A DNA stretch of 64,000 nucleotides from Hofstenia miamia (Eukaryota > Xenacoelomorpha > Acoela > Hofsteniidae): assembly GCA_900660155.1 (NCBI GenBank), contig CABFPE010000006.1, positions 1,678,752 through 1,742,751 on the forward strand, written 5' to 3'. This document shows positions 1-11,611 of the stretch, piece by piece. A program made the position numbers and the translations under genes. The notes beneath the pieces are model-generated. The model was given only the letters and a program-made list of their open reading frames with translations. It was not told the DNA's origin and searched no databases. Within the stretch, counting starts at the first letter, position 1, and each line of letters opens with the position of its first letter.

Positions 1-1868
1 TTGGGTTGTAACCATCTACTCTGCCATTAAATTTTGGTAATGTGGCTTTACAAGTGATCATGTTGTTTCCCACTTCCTGGTTTAGTATTGAGTTGCTGTA
101 TTTGGGTTTCATGTTTTTTGTTGTCCCTTCTTCTTTTCGCAATTGTGTGGTTATTGCCTTTGTGATCTCATCTATGAATTTCTTTTTCTCCACCTCATTC
201 TCATTGTCCAAAGAATCTTCCGATAGGTGATCATGCAGTGGTGAAGCTTGTAGTTTGCGTTCTTTTCTACCTACAAACTGAAAGTTGTGGGACTGTATTT
301 TGTCTTGTTCTTCTTTGGTCAGTTGTAATAGTCTCAGTTTGTCTTTTAATTGAGCTATTTCTTCTTGCCTCAAATCTTTGTCTTTTTGATCAGTTGTCTA
401 TTCTCTACTTCCAGCAAGTCCTGTTGTGATTGTGCTGGCTGTTCATTCTTGCTTGTTTCAAGTCGAATTATTTTACTCTTCAGTTGTGTTATCTCTGCGG
501 CTTGTATATCATTGTCTTGTATTAGCTGCTGGTTTGTTATCTCTAATACATTATTCTTTTCTTGCAGGAGCTGATTTTGTTCCAGAAATCTACTATTTGA
601 TTGTGTTAGTTGCTTCGTGAGTGCCTTAATCTTGTTCTGGAATACTTCACTTTGCTCAATTAGTCTGGTATCCATGTCAACTTGGATATTTCTGATTGTT
701 TCCACACTTGCTAGCTCGATGTCTTCTATCATTTTTGTTAGAAAACCAATTTCTTCTCATAAGAGTTTCTCTGTTTCATTATTTTTTCTCAAAATTTCCA
801 GAATCTCTGGGGTTCCTGGTTCAGAAGAGGATTCCTGTCCTATTGACTCTGGGGTTTGGGTTGCTTCGGAATTCCTTGGGTATGATGACGATCATGTTGC
901 CATGGGGGTGGTGGTTTTCAGAATCGCTTTCTTTGCGCTTCCTCTCTTACTTTTGTTGTTTGTCATTATTTCTTGATGTCATAGTTGCTTTCCAGTTTGG
1001 TTACGATTCAAGAATCCAGTTTGCACTTGTTGTGGTTAAGATTTTCTGCCTTTGCTGACTTTGTATTTCCATTTGCTGCTCTATTGCTTCCTTTTTCCTT
1101 TTCCTTTGAGTTGTCTCAGAGTTTTGAAAGAGTATCACTGTGTGTTTCCTCTCCATTAACTTTGTTCTTATTTGTCATGGTCGCCATGTAACATTCTCCA
1201 CCTGGCCTATTTGCACTGTGTATTATTGCTAATAAATACCACTCAGTAAATTGCGGGTGAGGAGTTACTACATTGGTGAACCACCAAACTTTTCCTCTCT
1301 ACTTAACTAGTTAGTTTAATCGAGTACTAATCATCACTATTTAGGTGACAAAGCAGTGTGACGTTTCCTCTTTGAATCATCTGTGGGCTACTGCCCAAAG
1401 CCGATCTCCACATCACAGTTCTTCTCCTTCATGAACGATTGACCGAATCCACTGCACCATCTCAGCTCAACGATGACTAATTATGTGTACCTTATTTTAG
1501 CTCAGTGCGTGTACTCATGTCAAGTTGTAACTGACTTAAACTCAATTTTGTAAAGTGTTTGTTGGTTTGATTAAGTAAAGCAACCGGGCATTGACACTAA
1601 CTGCATTTAAATAATATTAAAGTAGCCATTACCATAAAATTACTGGCTTTGTAAATTAATTAATAGATTGCAGTTTCCTATACTTACATTTAATAATGGT
1701 ACATGTAAGGTCATTTATTCGGTCGATTATAGTCAAGTCTCCTACTATTAAGAATAGATATATATTCCTAGGGTTCGACTATCAGGTCATTTCAAGCATC
1801 TATTATTTCATACATGTATAGATCGATGGTCAGACTAAGCAAGAATCGAAAAACTCCTAACCGTAACA
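1..1868 (-). mobile_element. LTR retrotransposon fossil, 5' end (LTR plus gag-like region), cut by window edge
   Basis: On the minus strand a probable 5' LTR occupies 1868-1187. It starts TGTTACGG and ends GTTACA, and is followed directly by TGGCGACC, a typical primer-binding-site position. Leftward of it, 1186-1 reads as a gag-like region: a Ser/Pro-rich start, a long Gln/Asn/Glu-rich coiled coil (about 732-370), then a segment reading LPKFNGRVDGYN at the extreme left edge, which resembles the start of a gag capsid domain. The element continues outside the window. It is a broken fossil with several breaks. Seen: the boundaries and coiled coil. Inferred: the gag identity, since coiled-coil ORF1 proteins of other retroelements look similar. 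Confidence 0.55.
1187..1868 (-). repeat. Probable 5' LTR of the left-edge element
   Basis: About 680 bp with TG...CA-type ends in minus orientation. A diverged inverted copy of its central and distal parts is present at about 4050-4600, which supports a repeat-family identity. Confidence 0.5.
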
Positions 1869-2355
1869 TAAGTGCAGTTTCATGACTGGCACAAGGACCC
1901 TTCAAATCAATCCCATGATGGAATCCAGCCACTACTTGACACAACTTGCAGGGCTGCACATTTTTTTAAATAATCAAACCAGATAAATGAAGAATGAAAA
2001 TAAAATAAACTCCGAAGAATTTATTGTTCATCAAATTTCTCTTAAGTTCTCAGCTATTTATTTAAAAGTTGTAAAGTACCTGCTGATTTTGAATTTCAAA
2101 TAAATCTTCTGCCAATATGGCTGTTTTTATGCAAGCATAATTTCGCTTGTTACAATTGGTCAAAAATTACTTAATTGGCTACAGTAATTTTCTTAGAGTG
2201 TGCAATATTGTGACTTAGTTGCATCTTACAAAATAAATAAGATAATTAACTAAATTTTACAATCATAATTCTGATCACTATTAATCATTCAATGTTAATC
2301 TTTGTTTGCAGCTTAGTTCTTTTGGATGAAGCTACAATAAACATTATTATACTAT

Positions 2356-2610
2356 TGTGGTATAACTGCATCAATTATCAATTTCAATTTCAAGAAAATT
2401 AGCTCTTTTGTAAACTGTGCAATTTTAACTTAATTATTTCCACTAAATTATTGCACAGCATTTTTTGTTAGCTTAAAAGGTTAATGTACAGAACCTGTTT
2501 TATTTATTCATGTTAGCAACAGTGTACTATTGTCTGATTCTTTTACCAGTTTCATTTGCATAAATATGTGTGATTTATTCATTTTTGGATCAGCACTTAT
2601 TCTCAGCAAA
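2356..2610 (+). repeat. LTR of outer element, left copy
   Basis: Direct repeat partner of 9475-9736. The right boundary is approximate because the copies diverge at the end. Confidence 0.55.
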
Positions 2611-2658
2611 TCCTTTTTTCATTTATTATCTTAACCACCAGTGCCACATAATTACCAC

Positions 2659-2786
2659 TGTTGTGAGATAGAGGAGATAAAACAAGGGTACTGCTATTCC
2701 AGCTTTATTCAAATAAGTCTAAAAACAAATGACAACTAAGAATGAGTTAAGTACACATTAAAAATAAGTTAAGTACACATTATCAT
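2659..2786 (-). repeat. 3' LTR of the gypsy-type fossil
   Basis: 128 bp, close to the partner at 7459-7583. Contains a duplicated GAGTTAAGTACACATTA-like motif shared by both copies. Confidence 0.65.
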
Positions 2787-2912
2787 TACACTCTCCCTTC
2801 ATTTAAAAGTCTGCTGTATAATCAGCAAAGCAAATCAGGTGTTTTCTGGTCCTGGTAGATCAGCAAACCTTAGGACAGACAGTTTCATCTTCATGTTGGA
2901 GGTCATTAAAGG

Positions 2913-3173
2913 TCAATGAAAGGCTTCTTTGTTTAAAACAACTTCTTCATTCTGATAATTGGAATCACTAATACTATTTCCACATTCAGATGGAGATGTT
3001 AGTGGATTGTTGGTAACATCTGATTGAGTAAAAGTTTCCTCTTCATTGTTAGGTGAACCTTCTTGGTGATCACTAATAACAGGTTCATGCAATACATCCA
3101 TAGGTTGATAATGTTGCAAATCAGAGATTCTAGGCTCTTCTTTAGGGACATTTATGAAAACATCTTGTAGCAT
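2913..3173 (-). pseudogene. Acidic C-terminal piece of the gypsy-type polyprotein
   Basis: An 86-residue acidic reading frame downstream of the integrase region, separated from it by inserted repeats. The position fits the end of pol. No domain is recognised, and it is a fossil part only. Confidence 0.35.
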
Positions 3174-3380
3174 AATCCAAAAAATAGTGCTGCTAAAGAA
3201 GAGAAGATCAAAGGATTAGTCAGTATTAAGATCAAGTTATGATTTATTGATTAAGAACAATTTAAGTTTATTTATCATCATTATTTTTGTAAATGCAACT
3301 AAGAAATAAAATAGCAAATTAGTACTTGTTATTGAATAATTTGACTAAATGAAGGGGGCAAAATTGCTTCCATTATTTTT

Positions 3381-3825
3381 AGCCATTTTGGAAGACAAAT
3401 GGGGGATATTCACAAAATTTTAAATTTTTTTGAAATGGTCTAATTTTGTATATATTTGAGTGATATTTACAAAAAAAGATGTACCAGACCCTGAAATTTA
3501 TTAGTTTTTCTTTAAATTGATTTTTATTTTCATAATCCCATTACGGAAATTTCATTTTTATGATGTCACTTCAGTGTAAACAAATTTGATAACATGTAGA
3601 GTATAAAGTAAAAGATATTGAAATAAACATGTTATCAAATTTGTTTACACTGAAGTGACATCATAAAAATGAAATTTGGGTAATGGGATTGTGAAAATAA
3701 AAATCAAATTAAGGAAAAACTAATAAATTTCAGAGCCTGGTACACCTTTTTTTGTAAATATCACACCAATATATACAAAATTAGTCCATTTCAAAGAAAT
3801 TTAAAAGCCATTTTGGCAGACAAAT
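3381..3825. repeat. Long hairpin (inverted repeat) with flanking direct repeats
   Basis: Arms of about 180 bp (3418-3597 and 3627-3806) are near-complementary and separated by a 29-bp loop. A 20-bp direct repeat (AGCCATTTTGG.AGACAAAT type) sits just outside at 3381-3400 and 3806-3825. This looks like a foldback-type or nonautonomous insertion, and a transcript through it would form a long double-stranded RNA. Confidence 0.8.
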
Positions 3826-4049
3826 TAAATTCAAATTTTGAATGACAGGTACTTTTTGAATTAGAGTATAAATAGAGCTGAAATCAATTTGGAAATTGTT
3901 GAAGTAAATTCTTTGAAAATCTTATCTTTAGATTTCATTCCATTTGCTTCTCTATAAATCATGTCAAGCTAAACAGTAAATGCAATAGTAGTGGCTTGGG
4001 CACACATTGGGAGTGATTTGAGGCTCCTTGATCCAAGCCACAAACCTGC

Positions 4050-4600
4050 ATTTAGGTTAGGTATATGAATAGGAGTTTTTCTCTGTTTAGCTGACTATAG
4101 ATTCATTCATTTGCATGTATTAAATAATTGACATTAGAGATAAGGCTGGATAGCCTATTGTAGGTTATATCTATATTATACTGTCAAATTAGGTGACCTA
4201 TAAATATACCAATAAATAGACTGAGCATGTACTGTTATTTAAATGTAAGGTAGGAAGCTGCAAGTAATTATTTACTTTATCTAACTATATTAAGTAAAGC
4301 CAATAGTTTTTGGTAATGGCTGAAGTAATATTTATTAAGCAGCTAGTGACATTGCCAGGTTGCAAAGTATCATAATTACACATTACAAATTGAGTTTAAG
4401 TCAGTTACAAACAGCATTGAGAGCTGCACTGAGTTAGGATAGGGAACACATAAGTACTTTGATGAGCTGAGACTTTGAACTACTCAATCAATGATGGAGG
4501 CACATGTGGATTGATTCAGAGATCAGGGTTGGCCAGAGGCCATAGCCAAATCACAGAGTGGTATACCTAAACAGTATCAAGTTACTTCAAGTTAAACAAA
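4050..4600 (+). repeat. Inverted, diverged copy of the 1187-1868 LTR family
   Basis: Reverse-complement matching to about 1290-1860 is visible at several places, for example GAGTTTAAGTCAGTTAC and the GGCTTT/GCCATTACC block. It lies within the gypsy fossil, so it is probably a solo or partial LTR inserted there. Boundaries are approximate. Confidence 0.5.
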
Positions 4601-4931
4601 GGTTAATGATAGTGTATCTCATGTCAGAGTAAAACAAAGTTAACATCAGTACATCCCTACCTGCACATAATGAGGAACAATGATTTAAAAGAATAATTTA
4701 CTCTCTCTTAAAGCTTGGTAGTGGATGCTACAATCTTGCTTATGTTCAGTTCCTTTTGGAGCAATGTCATTTATAGAAATAGTACTCTGGCAGCCATTAG
4801 GATACTCAAAACAAATGACCTTATGTTTCACAATTTCTACTATTTTTACTAGGCTTGACAAGGTTGTCTCTTTTGTTTCTAAGAAAATTTCTCAGCAGAA
4901 CATAAGCTCCAGGTGATACCCACAAAGGTAA

Positions 4932-5493
4932 TTAACAACCAATGTAATTTCTTCTTTCATAATGTAGTAACCTATGGTGAGGTGTATTATTGGTTGCTGT
5001 ACACAGTAAGGTTCTTATAGAAGATAAAGCTTCTGGCAATACTTCTTCCCAGTAATCAGGTGATAATTTTCTTTTGTCTAACAAACATAATACAGCTTTC
5101 CATATTACTCTGTTATATTGTTCATTCTGCCTCTTTCCATTTTGATGGTAAGGTGTTGTTTTCAATTGTGATATTCCATTTTCAACACAAAATTGCTGGA
5201 ATTCTTTGGATTGGAATTGACTTCTGTGATCACTGTGGATCAATGCCTGGACAACCAAAAATGGAGAATAGGTCTTTCAGAGAAGATACTATTGCAGTTG
5301 TTGTTGCTTCCTTCATCATGTAAATGAATGGAAATCTGCTATACTTATTGATAATAATAAAAAGCATTATGTTGCCCAATCCAATAGCTGGTGTCTTGGT
5401 TCCAACAAAGTCTAACAATAATCTTTTGAAGGGTTTGGACGATTTTATTAATTTGCTAGGCTCTGATTTAACAAACCTGGGATTAGTTTGCAA
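4932..5493 (-). pseudogene. Integrase core of the gypsy-type fossil
   Basis: The frame reads the classic gypsy integrase signatures: FKRLLLDFVG, NKYSRFPF, then SDHRSQFQSKEFQQFC and NGISQLKTTPYHQNG, followed by W(K)AVLCLL. Both later acidic catalytic positions lie in recognisable context. A fossil part of the 2659-7583 element. Confidence 0.8.
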
Positions 5494-6814
5494 CAGTTTC
5501 CCAACCTAAGACTATGTTCTTCACTTCTTGCAGCAAGAATGGCAAATTCTGAATGTGAATATATTGCCACATTCTTGAAACTATTGGATGAGCTAATTCA
5601 CAGAGAATGTCATAAAGTTACTTATTATGACTTGCCCCAACCCCTGCTATTCATGAGAGTGCATTGGCACCAATATTTTCAGTCCCAGATTTGTAAAGAA
5701 TGTCATATCTATAATCAGTGAGTTCTAAGCACCATCACAGAAGTTTCTCAATTTTGATCTTTGATTTATTATTGGAAAAGACAAATGCTACACTCTTCAT
5801 GTCAGTTTTGATGGTAACAGGAAATGATCTCAAAATTCCATCAAATTTTCTTTCTCAATAGAAGGATAAATTTTCTCAGAATGATTAAGAGTTCTTGAAA
5901 AGAATGCTATAGGTCATTCCTTCTGAGTAAGCACTGATCCAATAGCCTATGCAAATTCATCTGTTTTGAGAATGAGCTTCCCATCTTCTGGTCTAGGCAT
6001 CAATAAGCAAGCTGAGTGAATTTCTTTTTTGAGTGCTTTAATAGAAGTAACAGCAGCATTGATAATGGGACAGAAAGCTTGCTGTAAGCATTACAATAAC
6101 AGCTTTATCTTATAAGAATAGTTTCTAATCCATTTAGCATAGTAAGTGAAAAACCTGATTAACCAGTGCAGTTTCATTTTGTCATCAGGGAGAGGAAAAT
6201 TCTCTAGGGTTGTGAATCTTTGTGTGTCAGATCATTCTGCTCCCAAAGGTATTATGTACCCAAGCATTGATATTTCAGTGAGTCCAAATGCCACTTGTCT
6301 GCAATAGATGCAGTGATCTCTAATGGTTCTTGAACACCTTGAAAATTGAATTTAACACTTTGATGTTGTTGTAAAATGTCTAAGCCTATTAAAACGTCTG
6401 AGATGAGAATTGTACTGTATAAAACCTTTCTTTTGACGATAGAAGAATCTCTGTGTTGCCTATAATGTCCAAACTATCTCTGTTGGCAAGCCTCAATTTG
6501 GATGGTTTACTACAAATTTTCAAACTGAACTTTTCACAAATCTTCTTTATTATCTATGAATCAGTTGAACCAGAGTCAATAAGTGCATTGACTTCTCTCT
6601 CCTTTTCACCTATTCTTACAACTTGATAAATTGTTTTTGATTGTCTTTTGTGTGATGCAAAAAGGACAGCAACAAACTGTTCTTCCTCTTAATCAGACCC
6701 TTCCTTTACTGCTGCAATAGTTGAATGGCAGACAGCTGCCCAATGCCCAGATTTGCCACATTTGAGGCAGTGCAAGTTTCTTGCAGGGCACTTGTTGTGA
6801 TTGTGCTTTTTCTC

Positions 6815-7436
6815 TCAACAAAAACTATACTTGGCAAAATTAAAACTACTGTATTTTCTTAGATTATTTTGAGGCTTCTTTTCTGCTGCTGCAGTTAAAG
6901 AAGAATTTGTTGGCAGAGTATCTGTATTGAGTGAATTAGAAAAATCAGTAGACATTTCTATTGCATTTGCAAGACTGATGCACTTGTTTAGGTTAGCTTC
7001 TTTATCACTTAACTCAAGTAATCTCACTCTGGTGATATCAGATTGTAACCCAAAAACAAGTCCATCCCTGAGTAAGATATCCCTGTGTTTGCTTGCTTTT
7101 TGTTCTTTGCAATCACATTGCCCACTAAAATACATAATCATTTAATAAATTCTGCTATGCTTTCTTCTGATTTCTGAAAAGAACTTAATGTTGTACAAAT
7201 ATAACTTGAGTTGGTTTCAGAAATTGAGAGTCAAGAATGGTTAATGCATTGTCAAAAGATGCTGTGAGTTCAAGAATTGCAAATAAATCTGATCCAGCAT
7301 GGGAATGAAGATAAGTTAGCTTGTGGTTGTTGTCTGTTATTTTATTGATAGATAAGCCATCTACAAAGCATGTTTTCCACCATTTCCACTGTTTTGTTGT
7401 AGGGATTGTAGGCAGACCAGCCAGCCTGAATTTCAT
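6815..7436 (-). pseudogene. Gag region of the gypsy-type fossil
   Basis: Two reading blocks (7436-7185 and 7141-6815) resemble capsid of small gypsy elements (W-K-W-W-K near the start, then leucine-rich helices). A CCHC knuckle follows at about 6780-6740 and a protease DSG at about 6590-6560. Gag begins about 20 bp inside the LTR. Fossil part. Confidence 0.6.
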
Positions 7437-7458
7437 GATTAGAATTGTTTGAATAAAT

Positions 7459-7583
7459 TGTTGAGAGAGAGGAGATAAAACAAGGGTACTGCTAATCCAG
7501 CTTTATTTAAACAAGTCTAAAAACAAATCACAAATAAGAATGAGTTAAGTACACATTAAAAATGAGTTAAGTACACATTATCA
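7459..7583 (-). repeat. 5' LTR of the gypsy-type fossil
   Basis: 125 bp, partner of 2659-2786, with a TG start and CA end in minus orientation. Confidence 0.65.
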
Positions 7584-7660
7584 TTAAAACCACCACAGCA
7601 CTCTGAGTACACATATTATTTCACAATTAACTATATCAATGTCAAGAGAAAGTCTGTGTA

Positions 7661-7723
7661 CAAGTATTTTTTTACAAGTACCATACCACTGAAGTATTTT
7701 TTTACAAGTACCATACCACTGTC
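7661..7723. repeat. Short tandem duplication (period about 31 bp)
   Basis: AAGTATTTTTTTACAAGTAC with its following ATACCACTG occurs twice head to tail. Confidence 0.85.
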
Positions 7724-8349
7724 AGAGGGATTTATTTTCACCAAGAAGATGTTGAACCCTATAAAGAAGAGATGGAACCCTTTACAACTGGATTGCAGAT
7801 GAAAATCTCATTTCTCAGTGCAGTAACCAAACCAGAACTTTTTTTTACAAATTATTGCAGAAAACCCTAAATACTTTCTTAACTATTAGTTTTGACCAAG
7901 CCAGCTACATATACCAGTTGAAGTCCTTTAACAGGCAAACAGCAAATACCAAACACACAAAGTCAACAGAAGCAAAAAGCCACTACCCCAAAACAAACTG
8001 CCCACTAACCTAAAGACAACATTTTCTTAGATGAGCAACTCATCAAAATACTAATTTCCATCAAAGATGAACTGAGCAAAATTAAAGAAACAATTGTACT
8101 CATGGAAATAGAGAATTGCAAATGCTTTGATGCAATATACAAAGAAAATCTACAATCCATTACAGGAAATCCCCCACACTACAAACTCTGAAACTGTAGA
8201 ACAGCCCACTCTAACTGTTCAAAACACAGGACATTGTGATAATCTAATGATTACCAAACTAAATAATGATAATTGGAAAGCCAATAAAACTCCTAAGTCA
8301 AATGAAAAAAAAATTCATTCAATTACCACAAATATTTCTGATACATATC

Positions 8350-8943
8350 TTCAGGAACAATTTCATGATACTGTGACCTATTCTAAAGTTGTTTTTAAAC
8401 CTTCACATACATTGCCTCCCCACAGGGTGTGCACTCTAAACACATACATTTCCAAAAACTGTTATACTAGCAAGGATTGATCTGAGGCATTGCAATTCAT
8501 TCTTATCACAGTTTGGTGTTTTACTGCTAGTGAGAGCTTTAGTGATTTGATCAACAACCACAGGCAATTGGTGAGGGGTGAATGGTGTGTCTTCCAGAAG
8601 TGTTGAAATAGAGACTGGGGGAGCTGAAGAATGAGGTGGAGCGTTCTGATTAGGGTGTTGAGAAGATTGTCCAGATTCGAGAGATTTGAGATGTTGTGTG
8701 ATTCTGTCGAGGAGATGGACAAGCTGTTCATCACAGTTCTGGCTTTGTGACCTGGTCTGTGAATTAACATTTATAAAATTCTCTATTGTTGAAACAGACT
8801 GAAATCCAAAGTATACCCCAAATATCTTCAGGAACAATTTCACCATCCTGGAACCTAGCCTAGCATTGTTATTAAACATTCATGTACATTGCCTCCCCAC
8901 AGGGTGTGCACTCTAAACACATACATTTCCAAAAACTGTTATA
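8350..8943. repeat. Direct duplication with 477-bp offset
   Basis: About 117 bp at 8350-8466 recurs at 8827-8943. The last ~59 bp (from CATTGCCTCCCCACAGGG) are almost identical and the first part is more diverged. Between them lies a block that is Pro/His/Ser/Gln-rich when read on the minus strand. Probably an internal duplication or insertion in the outer LTR element. Confidence 0.8.
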
Positions 8944-9474
8944 CTAATTCAAATTTTTTGTTTGATTTGAACTGTGATGAACATACTGTTGCAGAACCCC
9001 AGCAGCAACAACAAACAACTGCTGCTATTTCAGTCAGAGATCTGCCTCTGCTCAATGCTCTCTAGAATGTTACAAACAAAACTACTCTCATGCTTGAACA
9101 ATTAGAAGTGGAACATCACATCCTTGCTTTGTCACCATCATTAACATTCCCAATCTCACATGGAACTTAAGAACTATTATGCAAAAGCAAATCCAATGAA
9201 CTTGCCATTATTCCTAACTCTGCCAAGCTCAATAATTGGCTTTTATATGATACATTGTTAATGAGGTCTCTACCAGAAAATGATACCAAATCAATAACTC
9301 TGTGTAGAAAATATTAAATCAGAATTATCAACAAATAAATACCTACCTCAAGATGTCTATTTCATTATGGATACATTCAAAAAAGTATATGTGGGGCACT
9401 ATATGTGACACAACATCATCCAACAGGACACTGTGAAAATCCTGGACTAAAATAGCCCAGTTTAGAGGGGGGCG

Positions 9475-9736
9475 TGTGGCATAACTGCATTAATTATCTA
9501 TTTTAATTTCGCCACATTGAGGAATTTAGTTCTTTTGTGAACTGTGGAATTTTAGCTTATTTATTTCCGTTAAATTATTACGCAGTATTTTTGTTAGGTT
9601 AAAAGGTTATTGTACAGAACCTGTTCTATTTATTCATGTTAGCAACAGTGTACTATTGTTTGATTCCTTCACCAGTTTCATTTGTATAAATATGTGCAAT
9701 TTATTCATTGTTGATTCACTTTATTCTCAGTAGTCA
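9475..9736 (+). repeat. LTR of outer element, right copy
   Basis: Preceded by a GA-rich polypurine tract and matching 2356-2610. The right end near CTCAGTAGTCA is approximate. Confidence 0.6.
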
Positions 9737-10146
9737 TTTAGCTTATTTTCTTGTAACTGTTACTTTTTATAAAAATGTATTTCTAATTTTTCAACTGCAT
9801 TGTTAAAGAACACCCATTCAGCGGACATCAGGTTAATGGTCATCATTTAACTAGGTTAGGTATATGGATAGGGCACCTGCACTGCTATTCCTTCATAATG
9901 AAATTTATTATTAATGCTTTCACGTAAGTTGCATGAGATGAGAAATGCACTGAGTTTAGTTTATGTTACTTAGCATTTATGTTCACCACTTGCACCCAAG
10001 AGTTAGGGCTTCTTGTTTCTTAATTAAATTAGGGCTCTAGTCTTATACAACTCTTCTAAAAGGTTATCTATATCAGGTCGGCAGAGTGTGGCCACTCTTC
10101 CCTAACACGATATCCTGTTTACTTTTAACTTTAATTAGTATATGGT

Positions 10147-10256
10147 ATTATACATAATACTGTTTCAGGTAATATTGCACCCGATTTTCAAGTTTAAAAT
10201 ACCATTATTATACATAATACCACTTCAGGTAATATTGCCAGTCGATTTTCAAGTTT
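10147..10256. repeat. 60-bp period tandem repeat, two copies
   Basis: ATTATACATAATAC followed by TTCAGGTAATATTGC and CGATTTTCAAGTTT is present twice in tandem. Confidence 0.85.
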
Positions 10257-10261
10257 GAAAC

Positions 10262-10267
10262 TATATA

Positions 10268-10309
<42 letters not shown>

Positions 10310-10310
10310 G
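10262..10310. repeat. (TA)n microsatellite
   Basis: Continuous TA run with one C interruption. Confidence 0.95.
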
Positions 10311-11040
10311 GGTTGTTCATTATCATATTGTTGATAACATCTTTTTCTGATTTACATGTTTTCCAATATTGAGGAACTTAACAGCAGATTCCTCGGCTAT
10401 TAATAGGCTCTGCTGGTATATCCATCTTGAACTTTTAATTTCAATGCAGCATTCTTATAGTGAGGAATATGCAAAATTTGTAATTTGATCGATATACAGT
10501 ACTCCTCGGCTGTAGCAACAAATAGAATTTGTAATTCCTCAAAAATACAAAGCAAACCACATTGTGATCAATGCGTTTGATCGTAACGCAGGTCCAGTAG
10601 AAAAAAATCAAAATCAGGTTTATCAGCACCCATGTTGTTTGATAAATTTTGCTTTTATTTGATAAATAACATCTCGTTGACGGATTATGGTTTAGTACCA
10701 TATTACTTTGCTTAACTGCTTTTCTTGATTAAATATGTGATGTGTCATAGGTTGGCGCAATACAAAAATGACAGAAAAACTAACAGTCTATTATTACTGT
10801 ATTCTACCTCTGCAAAGTCAATGGCAAATGTTTTGTTGATTTATGATTGGTTTGTTCAATCAAAAGTTTTTGATCACTAATCTCTAAATTGCAATACTTA
10901 TGTTATGGTATCCTAAAGAATATCAACAGGTTACTCTAAGGTCCCGAATAATCGGAACCCCCTCGTTTTTTAATTTGCTGAATTTCTTTTTTAGAAAAGC
11001 TGTTTTATTTAATATAATAATAATTGAGCATTTTTAAGGA

Positions 11041-11611
11041 TTTTTAATAATTTTAACAAAAACATTCAAATATATTTCGACTTACAAAGTTATCGTCAGT
11101 TTTACAAATAATTCCCTCAAATTTTTACTTGATTTTATAATAATATTTTATTTCGCTAAATCTTAATTATTGGTAGCAATAGTTTATGTATTTAGACTTG
11201 ATTGAAATGATCTAATTAGAATGCTTTCAGTGAATTTAAGATATTTTGCATCAGTATTCTTTAAAATTTTTACATCATAACTTAGTCCACAATTTTTAAG
11301 GTGTTTTGAAATGCTTCAATTACTTTAATGTTCTTTTGTTCTTCTGCTTAATTGCCGACCACAATATCCGATATAATCCTCACCACAGGTGCATTGAATC
11401 TTATAAATTACATTAGATTTATTGGACATGCTAGTTGTTGATTTAAGACCAAGCTTTGCATGAAGTTTGTGGATCTTGCAAACAAATCTTACGTTTTCTT
11501 TAATTAATTCGATCTTTCTCATTTGATGTATTAGATTTGTTGTATGTATTCCTCGATAGTGGATTTTAAATATATGTTCAAAGTTTTGTGAATACTTTAT
11601 TTCTTTGTCAC
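11041..11611 (-). mobile_element. Penelope-like element, 3' fragment with GIY-YIG motif
   Basis: On the minus strand the frame reads NVRFVCKIHKL, KSTTSMSNKSNVIYKIQC, then CGEDYIGYCGRQLSRRTKEH. This is the linker and start of the GIY-YIG endonuclease of Penelope-like retroelements. Downstream the sequence continues as ISKHLKNCGLSYDV and ends near 11101-11060 with a stretch resembling the conserved Penelope 3' tail (TGACGAT...TCGAAATAT). Upstream reverse transcriptase is absent, so this is a 5'-truncated copy. Confidence 0.7.

Larger units (their letters stand above)
2659..7583 (-). mobile_element. Ty3/gypsy-type LTR retrotransposon fossil
   Basis: Short near-identical LTRs (7583-7459 and 2786-2659, about 125-128 bp) start TGATAATG and end AACA in minus orientation. 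In order on the minus strand I see gag (7436-6815), a CCHC zinc knuckle (about 6780-6740), an aspartic protease DSG motif (about 6590-6560), an RNase H-like block (about 6000-5830) and an integrase core (5493-4932). An acidic downstream reading frame lies at 3173-2913. Gag-protease-RNase H-integrase order is that of Ty3/gypsy. The interior carries a large hairpin repeat and an inverted piece of another LTR family. It is broken with many breaks. I did not see a clear target-site duplication. It sits inside the outer LTR element, so it is younger than that one. Confidence 0.75.
2356..9736 (+). mobile_element. Outer LTR element fossil (two flanking direct repeats)
   Basis: Two direct repeats of about 255-262 bp, at 2356-2610 and 9475-9736, share long similar stretches beginning TGTGG(T/C)ATAACTGCAT. 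The right copy is preceded by a purine tract (GAGGGGGGCG at about 9465-9474), as expected of a polypurine tract before a 3' LTR. Most of the space between is taken by a second, oppositely oriented gypsy fossil. The remaining interior (7584-9474) reads in pieces as Asn/Thr/Gln-rich coding-like sequence. Broken, with many breaks. The family is not identified. Confidence 0.5.
9737..11040. other. Intergenic stretch without a recognised gene
   Basis: Holds a two-copy 60-bp tandem repeat (10147-10256), a TA microsatellite (10262-10310) and otherwise AT-rich sequence. Open frames here, such as the 86-codon minus frame at 10701-10441, show no domain. Confidence 0.6.

Noticed and set aside
42-1191. 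Several plus-strand open frames of 60-120 codons, hydrophobic and Phe/Ser/Leu-rich
   Set aside because: They mirror the minus-strand coiled-coil gag-like sequence; no domain of their own.
5060-5721. Plus-strand open frames over the integrase region
   Set aside because: Antisense to the recognisable minus-strand integrase.
8436-8879. 147-codon minus-strand frame, Pro/His/Ser/Gln-rich
   Set aside because: Overlaps a duplicated block inside an LTR fossil, shows no domain, and an alternative minus frame is equally open.
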